DNA of 40,612 bases from contig CAIZES010000313.1 in NCBI GenBank assembly GCA_903932045.1, positions 1 to 40,612 on the forward strand, read 5' to 3'. The notes beneath the pieces are model-generated. The model was given only the letters and a program-made list of their open reading frames with translations, had not been told where the DNA came from and ran no database searches. Of this stretch, positions 33,922-40,612 are shown piece by piece. A program made the translations under genes and the position numbers. Every line of letters starts with the position of its first letter. Positions within the stretch are counted from its first letter, which is position 1. This DNA is from an uncultured Silvanigrella sp. Its GTDB lineage: Bacteria; Bdellovibrionota_B; Oligoflexia; Silvanigrellales; Silvanigrellaceae.

Positions 33922-34242
33922 CTATCCGAATATGTTTTCTAAAACCTCGTCAGCTCGTTTCTTCACATCGTCAGTAATGTACTCGCTAACAGCACCCAAA
34001 GCCGCAGTTAAAGCAACGGCATCATCCGCGAAGCCAACCACAGGGATGACGTCAGGCACCGCATCAACCGGAGAAACGAGCTACCCGAGGCCGCCCATTA
34101 TGATTGTTTTTGCCAAAATTGGAGATTTATCCATAGCGTAAAATAAAAGAAGAGCCGGTTCTGCAACCGAACGCCCGACCTTTCGAACAACCTTCCAAAA
34201 CGCTTTCACACTGAATTTATCGCTATAGCCCTTGGCGATGAT
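33922..34242 (-). pseudogene. YkvA-type DUF1232 membrane protein, inactivated
   Basis: The minus-strand frame reads as a complete DUF1232 protein: LLFYAMDKSPILAKTIIMGG, then LVSPVDAVPDVIPVVGFADD, then AVALTAALGAVSEYITDD, ending DEVLENIFG. It has two defects. A TAG at 34081-34083 falls where the family has Tyr (GLG-Y-LVSP). At the expected start only ATC ATC is found after GAGAGG, with no ATG/GTG/TTG there. A GTG at 34209 could start a shortened product but would still meet the TAG. It directly follows the YaaW-family gene and was clearly the third member of that operon. Confidence 0.85.
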
Positions 34243-34248
34243 GTCCTC

Positions 34249-34980
34249 TCACAATTTTCGTTGATTCATCGACGTTCGAAGAAATGCGACCTGAATCACG
34301 CTCGGTATTGTGACCCGAAAGGCTGGACCAGATAAATCTTTCAGCGTCCATAGCGCCGTAAGCGCCCATCCAATTGGTCCAACGGCAACACTAATAGCGC
34401 GGGCCAATCCAGCGTTCGCAGCAACAGCTAAGCCCCTGCCAGCAACTGCTTTTGCGACCGCGTTTGCAACAATGATAGCGACTTGGTACGCGACAAAACC
34501 GCTCATATTTACGCCAGCTTGAATCGCAGCAATAACGGCTTGTTTAGAAAAGTTTGCGGTCTTCAGGTCAAGCCCGTTTGCAAGTTCTCGCAAGTCCTCT
34601 GGGGTCATCTTTTCCATTGAATCGGTAAGAACCTTCATCAACAAATTCATTTCAATGAGTTCAACCGCGGCCTCAGAGTTGTAGTTGACTCGCATTTTAT
34701 CGCAAACTTCCGTCAGAACCTCTCTGTACAACACACCCTCGCCACCACGAACGAGTGTTGCGAAAGTGTCTGCCCCAAAGCATTGCAGCTCGGCAGCAAT
34801 CAGATCCCAGTATCGTCGATGGTCAGGTGCAAATTGTTTGTACTTATCATTAACGGTCAACTCTTCGGTAAGCCTACTGCTGCCGTCTTTATCTTTTATC
34901 AAAATCGTCACAAGAGCATCGAGATCTTCGCTCGAACAGTTACACAAAAATTCCAAATCCACATCTCTCCTGTATCCCAC
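34249..34980 (-). CDS. YaaW-family (DUF3944-type) protein
   Basis: About 243 residues, matching E. coli YaaW along its length: VDLEFLCNCSSEDLDALVTI at the N-terminus, then HRRYWDLIAAELQCFGADTF and LVRGGEGVLYREVLTEVCDK. The end is hydrophobic and Ala/Gly-rich (AVAGRGLAVAANAGLA, SGPAFRVTIPSVIQVAFLR). GTG 34980 is chosen because GGGAGG lies nine bases upstream and the start then coincides with E. coli YaaW. A GTG at 35019 is an alternative. The role of the family is poorly known. It sits between EcsC and the broken YkvA gene. Confidence 0.85.
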   Translation of the reverse strand: MGYRRDVDLEFLCNCSSEDLDALVTILIKDKDGSSRLTEELTVNDKYKQFAPDHRRYWDLIAAELQCFGADTFATLVRGGEGVLYREVLTEVCDKMRVNYNSEAAVELIEMNLLMKVLTDSMEKMTPEDLRELANGLDLKTANFSKQAVIAAIQAGVNMSGFVAYQVAIIVANAVAKAVAGRGLAVAANAGLARAISVAVGPIGWALTALWTLKDLSGPAFRVTIPSVIQVAFLRTSMNQRKL

Positions 34981-35051
34981 TACGAATTCCCTCCCTGACA
35001 AATCCTTGTTACAAAACACAAATCTCTACGCCCTCACTGGGCGCAAAAGAG

Positions 35052-35684
35052 TTACCTCGGAACAAACGTTTCACGCGCGATATTTCCAATAATATTTGTA
35101 GACACGCCGTCAAAAGTGCCGCCAATAAGTCCGCCTAGGAGGGGAACGGCTTTGCCTAAATTAATTAGTCCCTTTTCTCCAAATTTGGTAACAAGACGAA
35201 AACCAACTTTCTGGTTTATTTTCACGATGACCTGTCCGCTGATCGATTTGATCGCGCTTTGCGTGAGTTTTGTACCAAGTGCAATGCCAAAATCTTTTAA
35301 AATGTCCTTAGCACCGTTTCCGCAAAGACAGACGTAAACGAGAGTTTTCACCTTGTCGGCACGAAGATCGTAACCACCCATATGAGCGATGGCTGCAATC
35401 ATGCGAATCTGAATGTACCAAACGACCGCCAAATCAGCTGGGACAGTGATTGGCATAGTGATAATGCCGCCCAGTCCGGTCAAAAATCCCGTTGTGGTGG
35501 CCTTGGTATTTTGCCACCGAATAAGTGAATTTGCTTTGTCACGAAGATCGCCGCTCCCGCGCATGTATGATTGTGCCAATTGTTCGGCAGTTAGAACTCC
35601 TGGAATCGGTATTCCGTTGATGGCGTGCTCGTAAGCCCAGTCCAAGGCATTCATGATCGCGTTCTCAGTTAATTTCTCTGCCAT
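35052..35684 (-). CDS. EcsC-family protein
   Basis: A 210-residue EcsC-fold protein with amphipathic membrane-associating segments: ALDWAYEHAINGIPIPGV, GFLTGLGGIITMPITVPADL, then the family-typical WYIQIRMIAAIAHMGGYDLR and a glycine-rich end (VPLLGGLIGGTFDGVSTNII). EcsC proteins are often found with YaaW or DUF1232 genes and are suspected to act at the inner membrane. A biochemical activity is not established that I can state. GAGGTG precedes ATG 35684. It is the first gene of the three-gene operon. Confidence 0.9.
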   Translation of the reverse strand: MAEKLTENAIMNALDWAYEHAINGIPIPGVLTAEQLAQSYMRGSGDLRDKANSLIRWQNTKATTTGFLTGLGGIITMPITVPADLAVVWYIQIRMIAAIAHMGGYDLRADKVKTLVYVCLCGNGAKDILKDFGIALGTKLTQSAIKSISGQVIVKINQKVGFRLVTKFGEKGLINLGKAVPLLGGLIGGTFDGVSTNIIGNIARETFVPR

Positions 35685-35754
35685 TCGTACACCTCATTCG
35701 ATTCCAGGAGTTTGAAAAAAAATGCCAACGCTCAATACCTGCTGTCCAAGCGGA

Positions 35755-36334
35755 CTAATAGTTTGTCGTTACACACGGAAAATTCCATGATAAGTTCGTC
35801 ACGGAAACGCTGACGCCAGTTGAAGACTTCGCCAAAATCGAAAGAGACGGCCCTGTGTACGTGAGTTGAAGACTCGTTTCACTGTCCACTATCGAGAAGT
35901 TTGCGTATGCGACACGAGCTTTGGATAAAGAGCCGTCAGTTGTTGGCGGTAATCCGCCCCAGCTTGTGTCAGCAACATATCCGCGTGCATAATACTGTTC
36001 ATTTATGAACACAGTGCCGTGCTTTAGTCCGTTAGAAAACGTGATTAACTCATATGTAACGTACGCGTCGGCATCATTCAAATACTGAAGCGTATACCCC
36101 TGATTGTTTCCCGTGTAGCCTGAGATCATTTTTGTCTTCGTATCAAGTATACAAACTCTTTTGCTTGATAGCTGGACATTCGCATTATTCCCATTGCACA
36201 CCTTTTGTTGGGATCCTAAAAGCGTTTCGCCAGAATCAAAAGCACCATTTGCATTGGTGTCATTAAAGGTCTGTGCCGTAATGCCACCACTGGGGCACTG
36301 AGCAACACTTGCAACTCCCAAATATATTCCTACT
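35755..36334 (-). pseudogene. Collagen-like surface lipoprotein, C-terminal half (transposon-split)
   Basis: About 192 codons cut off from their start by the transposon at 36335. The part begins VGIYLGVASVAQCPSGGITA and continues with a calcium-loop-like NDTNANGAFDSGE and KVCNG. This CPSGG - DTN - VCNG pattern is common after collagen-like stretches in outer-surface lipoproteins. A beta-rich domain follows to the stop. Joined to the fragment at 40053-40612 after removal of one target copy, the frame reads DGRSVGIYLGVASVAQCPSG without interruption. A shortened frame starts inside the transposon but has no export signal. Confidence 0.88.
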
Positions 36335-36372
36335 TGCTCTAATCTGAAAATATGATTCTTCCGTTCGGTAAG
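36335..36372 (+). repeat. Left terminal inverted repeat
   Basis: It begins TGCTCTAATCTGAAAATATG and includes the subterminal CGGTAAGC at 36366-36373. It matches the right end at 40052 read on the other strand (16 of the first 19 bases). Confidence 0.85.
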
Positions 36373-36493
36373 CGCAGGCTTCATACAAAATTCAATCGGC
36401 ACAAGCAAGTGGATTAAACTTTTACGTCCGCGTCGCGATCTGAGATTGAGCGTACTTTGCGTCAAAGGGTTTCGCTTGGGTCAAGTGCCACAC

Positions 36494-38413
36494 TCAAAAC
36501 TTCGCAGCCCCCGTTCCTTCTTCTGCTCTCGGAGCGGAGTCGTAGTTATGAACGCCTTGCGTTTGGCACGAATTTTCGTACAAAAGATCGCCAATGTGCT
36601 CGTACGCAAACTCCACTACCGAAGAAAACCATTGCTCAGAAACAATGTTGCTATGCACCATTCCTTCAACAATTCGCCGCCAAAGAATCTGCAATGATAA
36701 CCTGGTGGAAACAGAAACCAGAAAAAACATGAGAGATTGCAGGTGGTATCTTTGGTGAAGTGGACTCTTTTCGCCCTCAAGTTCGCTCAAAAATCGCAGA
36801 ATTTCTGAGCGAAGCTCAGTCATTCCTAAATTTTGATCGGGGAGTTTTGATTTTAAGGTGACTCCAGCACGAAACGTATCGGCATACACCATTTTGGCAC
36901 GTTCCTGTCTCTTGTTTCTGAGAATTCCAAAAAAGTATTCTTCTCCATAATTTTTCTCTGGGCGTTTGCTTTTTTGCGAATGGAATGCGGATTGCGCCTC
37001 GATAATTTCTTGAGTTGAATATCGCAGCAGTTGCTTTGCTATGAGTTTTGTGGGGATTTTTGTATCAGGTATGCTTGTGAAGCACGCAAGAGTTTCTGGT
37101 AGCAAAACTCCCCACCGTTCACTCAGTGATTTTTTGTTTTTGCTCATTCGTGTTGCCAGCTTCGCAATTGCTGGTCTGTCGGCCTCATTTGCTTTTTTTT
37201 CGAGTGCCAAAGAGTGTGGAGTTGCATTGCGAAAGCGCTTGCGAGGCGTGTGGTTTCTGACTTTCATAAAAGCCTCTGTGACCGCTCTGGCTACCGAAGC
37301 AGAAAGTTCTTTAGGAGACTCTCCGACGATGTCTATTGACTGCACATGTTGCGAGAATACCGAAAAATGATTTTCCATAATATTGCTCTTCGGATTTCCC
37401 GGCCACGAGTGCACGATAATGATGCCGTGTTCTTTGCAAAAATCTAAAACCTCTACTGGAAGATCTGCCTTGTCGTTCTTTGAGAGATCGTAGACGCGTT
37501 CTCTCGCAAGCCGGTTGTCGATGAGAATACCGATAGGAAAAGTGTCAACTTTTTTATGAGCATCCTTCAGGGCTTCAAGAAAAGCGCGGGAATCCTCCGC
37601 TTCTGAAACGCTTGCCCCAACAAAAAATGAGGTTCCGGTGCAACCAAACGCATACCAATGCCAAACATACGAGTGGCCGTTGATGGTAACGCGAATCTGT
37701 TTTCCATCCGCGGCCCAATAAGATAGAGCAGAAAACTCGCGCAGTGGAATGACGCCGGCGTTTTTTTCTTTCTTATACGGCTGCCGAAGCCCAAGATTTA
37801 TGGTTGTTTGCCGCACAAAATCATAGCTCATTTTTGCGTCTGAGTAATTCTGTCCCAAGAAAGCCCAAAAGCGCTCAAGATTTTTTCGTGCCGCTTTTGG
37901 CGCGCAATTCCATGCCTCCATAACAAAATTTTCGTCTTCGGAGAGCGAGCGCATGAGAAGCTGCTTCGCAACTTTGAAGTTCACGACGGTTTGCAAAGGA
38001 ATACCCAAAATACTGGCGATTTCTGCAGATGTAGCCTGCTTGGTGGCAATTAAATCCAGACAAAGGCTTCGCAGCCAAGGCAGTATCGTTCTTCGCTCCG
38101 CATCAGGATCTTTTTTGATTGTGCCTGTGCGCGCTGCGATTTGTGTTGCAAGTGCTCGGGCGACGCTCTTGCGACACATGGGTTCTTTTGTGGTTTTTTC
38201 CGGTCGTGCCAAAGGCTGCAACAGGCGCTCCACAACTGTGAATCGATTTGCATGCTCAGTCATCAAAGGAACACCTAGTTTTTCTGCTAGCATTTTGATG
38301 TTTGTGGAGTCATGCTCTGCGAGAATTCTCTGCCCCAGGGCAGCAATGGATACCAGGTCGGAATCTTTCAATTTTGGAATGCCAAAATCGTGCAATTGCT
38401 TTCTGTCGATCAT
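36494..38413 (-). CDS. DDE recombinase B of the transposon (Mu-transposase-like rve domain)
   Basis: A 639-residue protein. The N-terminal 220 residues are helical and probably DNA-binding (ATSAEIASILGIPLQTVVNF looks like an HTH). The rve/DDE catalytic core follows: SYWAADGKQIRVTINGH with Asp236, TFPIGILIDNRLARERV with Asp299, PKSNIMENHFSVF with Glu347. The C-terminal 250 residues carry a beta-barrel-like region and an Arg/Lys-rich tail. It starts 69 bp after recombinase A on the same strand, without a clear ribosome site. This could be the strand-transfer enzyme or a partner of recombinase A. It is not a frameshifted copy of A, because the two have separate full triads. Confidence 0.85.
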   Translation of the reverse strand: MIDRKQLHDFGIPKLKDSDLVSIAALGQRILAEHDSTNIKMLAEKLGVPLMTEHANRFTVVERLLQPLARPEKTTKEPMCRKSVARALATQIAARTGTIKKDPDAERRTILPWLRSLCLDLIATKQATSAEIASILGIPLQTVVNFKVAKQLLMRSLSEDENFVMEAWNCAPKAARKNLERFWAFLGQNYSDAKMSYDFVRQTTINLGLRQPYKKEKNAGVIPLREFSALSYWAADGKQIRVTINGHSYVWHWYAFGCTGTSFFVGASVSEAEDSRAFLEALKDAHKKVDTFPIGILIDNRLARERVYDLSKNDKADLPVEVLDFCKEHGIIIVHSWPGNPKSNIMENHFSVFSQHVQSIDIVGESPKELSASVARAVTEAFMKVRNHTPRKRFRNATPHSLALEKKANEADRPAIAKLATRMSKNKKSLSERWGVLLPETLACFTSIPDTKIPTKLIAKQLLRYSTQEIIEAQSAFHSQKSKRPEKNYGEEYFFGILRNKRQERAKMVYADTFRAGVTLKSKLPDQNLGMTELRSEILRFLSELEGEKSPLHQRYHLQSLMFFLVSVSTRLSLQILWRRIVEGMVHSNIVSEQWFSSVVEFAYEHIGDLLYENSCQTQGVHNYDSAPRAEEGTGAAKF

Positions 38414-38482
38414 GGAGGCTCGCGGCTAAAGGGTTTTGAATAGTCAAAACCGGAAACCGCCGAAACGCAATATCAGAGAGGC

Positions 38483-39985
38483 TTAATCCGCAGGTATCTG
38501 GGATTCGGCTGAAACGCGAGTTGCGGCAATAAGATCTTGTAGAACGCGAAGCATTTCGCTTTCGCTTCGATTTTTTTCCGAAGCTTTGGTGTAGGCCTTT
38601 TCTGCACCCGGAAAAAATCGATCGGCCGGAACCTGAAGTTTACCCAACCCTTGGTGGCATCGACGAAAATTGAAATGCTCAACCCATTCCGAAAGACCTG
38701 TTTCAAATTCAGCCAACGAAGTGAAGCGCCGAACATTGAGAAGTTCTTTCTGCACCTGCTGATTAAGGTTTTCAATCTTTCCATTTATGCGAGGCTCTAC
38801 GGCAACATGCTGATCAATGCCAAGCTCTTCAAGATATCTTGTCAATCGTCCAATGCCGCGCCAAGACCGAAATGCAGCACCCCTGTCGGCCATAAAACAT
38901 TCTGGCTTCCCATGATTTTCAATTGCTTTTCGCATCATATCGACAACACCGTCAGCTTTTTCTCCGTCAATAACAACAAAACCAACAATAAAACGCGAGT
39001 GGTCATCCTGCATGAAAAGAACATAGATTTTGCACATATTGACGAATCCGTGCAAAAAATCTCCGTGCCACATCACGTTCCTACGCACGGCTTCGTACCT
39101 ACGAAACTGTCCCGGACGAAATTCTTTCTTGCGCACCAAAGGCGGAACCCATCCTGCACGTTCCATCACCTCGCGCACTGTGTTCACTCCCATCCGCAGA
39201 CCATGATGCCTTGCAAGCCAGTCTCGAATTTGCATAGGACCCATGCCTGGGTGCTGCTTCATCACCTCCAAAATGACACTGTACCTTGCGGGGACTTCAC
39301 TCATATCTTCTTGTGAGCGTCTTTTGGAGCGGCGCAAAATTCTCGCGATTGTGTCGTATGAGACCCCAAGTTTTTTGTGAACTTCCGTTGACCCAAACTC
39401 ATCGGCAAGCGCGAGAATGTGGCGTTTTTCCGAGCACGAGTAACGCCGCCTCGTTTTCCCAGCAAAGCGTTTGAAAGCCTCTTCTAGTTTAGAAAACCCC
39501 GAAGCGACAGCTGCAGTGGGTGGAATTGTTTTTGTTTCGAGTTGTACGGCTGCTGGTTTTGAAGCCGATTTTGCAGTTTTGTCTTCGGAAAAAATCCGAA
39601 CGGTTTCCTCAGCGCTCATTGCTTTGACTTGCGTTTTCCAATAACACACTTGCGGAACATGCAGCTCAAAATACGCTGCTGAAACACCAACGCCAGCCAA
39701 ATATGCACAAGATACAACGAATTCTCTGATAGGCTGGGAAAAAATCCTGCGGCCTGATTGTTTTCGAAGTGCAGCAATCTTCGAACGAGTCATGGTGCAC
39801 GCCTTCATTTCGTGAGCGATTCTTTCTGCAGAATTTTGAAGTTTTGAGTGAACAAAAAGCGCGTCCCAGTTTTCCGGTGGGGTCGAGTTCAGGATTCGCT
39901 GCAAGTGATGTGGAAGATTGAGCCAATGACATTGAGGAGAAAGTTTTGCCAGTTCCTCGAAATATGCGCGGGGCAGTTTTTCCAT
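38483..39985 (-). CDS. DDE recombinase A of the transposon (IS481/IS3-like rve domain)
   Basis: A 500-residue protein. A helical N-terminus is followed by an HTH at about 180-225 (KRHILALADEFGSTEVHKKL, GVSYDTIARILRRS) and an HTH_21-like segment (HPGMGPMQIRDWLARHHGLR). The rve core has all three acids: MWHGDFLHG with Asp309, FMADRGAAF with Asp367, GKIENLNQQVQ with Glu405. The integrase-type tail FNFRRCHQGLGKLQVPADRF follows. GGAGG stands four bases before the ATG at 39985, and the gene begins 67 bp from the right end of the transposon, so it is the promoter-proximal gene. Confidence 0.9.
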   Translation of the reverse strand: MEKLPRAYFEELAKLSPQCHWLNLPHHLQRILNSTPPENWDALFVHSKLQNSAERIAHEMKACTMTRSKIAALRKQSGRRIFSQPIREFVVSCAYLAGVGVSAAYFELHVPQVCYWKTQVKAMSAEETVRIFSEDKTAKSASKPAAVQLETKTIPPTAAVASGFSKLEEAFKRFAGKTRRRYSCSEKRHILALADEFGSTEVHKKLGVSYDTIARILRRSKRRSQEDMSEVPARYSVILEVMKQHPGMGPMQIRDWLARHHGLRMGVNTVREVMERAGWVPPLVRKKEFRPGQFRRYEAVRRNVMWHGDFLHGFVNMCKIYVLFMQDDHSRFIVGFVVIDGEKADGVVDMMRKAIENHGKPECFMADRGAAFRSWRGIGRLTRYLEELGIDQHVAVEPRINGKIENLNQQVQKELLNVRRFTSLAEFETGLSEWVEHFNFRRCHQGLGKLQVPADRFFPGAEKAYTKASEKNRSESEMLRVLQDLIAATRVSAESQIPAD

Positions 39986-40003
39986 GGAGCCTCCAAAAAT
40001 GAG

Positions 40004-40052
40004 GCTTACCGATTCCGTGGGTCACAATGACCTAAATTTTCAGATCAAAACA
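40004..40052 (-). repeat. Right terminal inverted repeat
   Basis: On the minus strand it begins TGTTTTGATCTGAAAATTTA at 40052 and reaches the subterminal CGGTAAGC block at about 40011-40004. It matches the left end. Confidence 0.85.
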
Positions 40053-40612
40053 CCTACTGAACGTCCATCAACACCTGACGCACCCGTAGACCCCGTTGCT
40101 CCACTAGCACCTGTAGCGCCGTCAGCAACGAACACGGGAGCGTTCGTTCCGCAAATGATGTTTGCGCCACCAGAGACACGCGTTGCTGTGCAAGACGTGC
40201 CCGGAATTCCCTGTGCCCCGCTTGCTCCATTTGCACCGTTAATGCCGTCAGCAACAAACACGGGGGCATTTACCCCACAGGCGACGTTCGCACCTCCTGA
40301 AACTCTCGTAACCGAACACGAAGTTCCAGAGGCACCTGTCGCCCCGGTTGCGCCTTGCGGTCCCGTGATGCTCACAACTTCCCACACCTGGCTTACGCAG
40401 GCTTTGAATTGTTTATCATTTGAAACATAAAACAGTTGGCCTTCTCGCAGATCATTGCACGCAGGAAGCTCTGAGCTCGCCGTGACGCGAAAAGAGTTCC
40501 ACAAAACATCACTCATACCAACAGGCTGAGTGCCGGTTGAAGGCGTCATCGAAGAAACGATTTCACTTCCCGAAGTCTTGTCGCCACAAGAGGACACTAA
40601 TACAGCAAAGAG
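40053..40612 (-). pseudogene. Collagen-like surface lipoprotein, N-terminal half (start beyond window edge)
   Basis: The frame is open to the right edge, where it shows the end of a lipoprotein signal (LFAVLVSSCGDK, lipobox V-S-S-C). The true start therefore lies outside the window, and the internal GTG at 40597 is not the start. After a spacer (NDLREGQLFYVSNDKQFKAC) come collagen-like Gly-X-Y runs (GPQGATGATGASG, GASGATGSTGASG). They are interleaved with a repeated 29-residue module of GTSC...TRVSGGAN...CG.NAPVFVADG form (two copies). The transposon interrupts it after DGRSVG. Without the insertion it would continue into the fragment at 35755-36334. It was probably an outer-surface adhesin or spike protein. 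Confidence 0.9.

Larger units (their letters stand above)
36335..40052. mobile_element. 3.7-kb transposon with two DDE recombinase genes
   Basis: Both ends carry a matching inverted repeat of about 19 bp, TGYTYTRATCTGAAAATWT, read inward from each end. A second shared block, CGGTAAGC, lies 31 and 41 bases in, one helical turn apart. The element is flanked by the direct repeat AGTAGG (seen on the plus strand as CCTACT at 36329-36334 and 40053-40058), the target duplication. Only two genes lie inside, both on the minus strand and both encoding complete rve-type DDE recombinases. No ATPase, resolvase or cargo gene is present. TG...CA ends and short duplication fit the Mu/Tn7/retrovirus-like group. 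Confidence 0.9.

Noticed and set aside
34081-34083. UAG read through as an amino acid (recoding) in the YkvA gene
   Set aside because: No other gene here has an internal TAG, and the same gene has also lost its start codon, so simple decay explains both.
38483-38784. Transposon as two frameshifted halves of one transposase
   Set aside because: Each protein has its own complete D-D-E triad and its own N-terminal DNA-binding part.

Overview
The window looks like a chromosomal segment of a Gram-negative bacterium of moderate GC. Several genes encode exported lipoproteins, sensor kinases and a collagen-like surface lipoprotein with a CPSGG / DTNANG module. I would guess a predatory or deltaproteobacteria-like lineage (Bdellovibrionota-type), but that is an inference from gene style only; there is no rRNA or other marker.

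1-10.7 kb reads as ordinary chromosome. A minus-strand operon runs from a membrane-anchored protein through butyrate kinase and a radical SAM protein into a gene that leaves the window at position 1. That last gene is open for 195 codons and carries 15-bp coding repeats. Then come a double-length MurQ/GKRP-like sugar-phosphate protein, a YdiJ-type FAD/Fe-S dehydrogenase with an internal glycine-rich tandem repeat, a GNAT acetyltransferase, and a 7TM sensor kinase that stops after its phospho-acceptor domain.

10.7-31 kb is a mobile region anchored at a tRNA-Ser(CGA) gene. The first block holds an AraC regulator, a HExxH lipoprotein peptidase and an AbiEi/AbiEii toxin-antitoxin pair. It is flanked by three copies of a 22-bp repeat, with a tRNA-3'-end-like sequence at 15475. 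The second block is a tightly overlapping minus-strand cassette of HTH regulator, Toprim primase, DUF927-like helicase, excisionase and tyrosine integrase, as in satellite or integrative elements. Its integrase is broken by a remnant of an IS transposase. Divergent from the cassette are an unrecognised 720-residue protein and a DUF1016/YhcG nuclease. After these comes a minus-strand cluster of RepA-like ATPase, radical SAM/SPASM enzyme, 51-residue secreted peptide, family 5 solute-binding protein and histidine kinase. I think this is the best candidate for an undescribed system: a modified peptide signal with its own receptor pair.

31-36 kb carries small unrecognised genes, two small lipoproteins, a one-TM miniprotein, and an EcsC - YaaW - YkvA(DUF1232) membrane-associated module whose YkvA gene is a pseudogene with an in-frame amber codon.

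36.3-40.05 kb is an intact-looking 3.7-kb transposon. It has TG...CA inverted ends and a 6-bp target duplication (AGTAGG), and it encodes two different rve-type DDE recombinases. It splits a collagen-like lipoprotein gene whose two halves rejoin exactly in frame; that gene leaves the window at the right edge.
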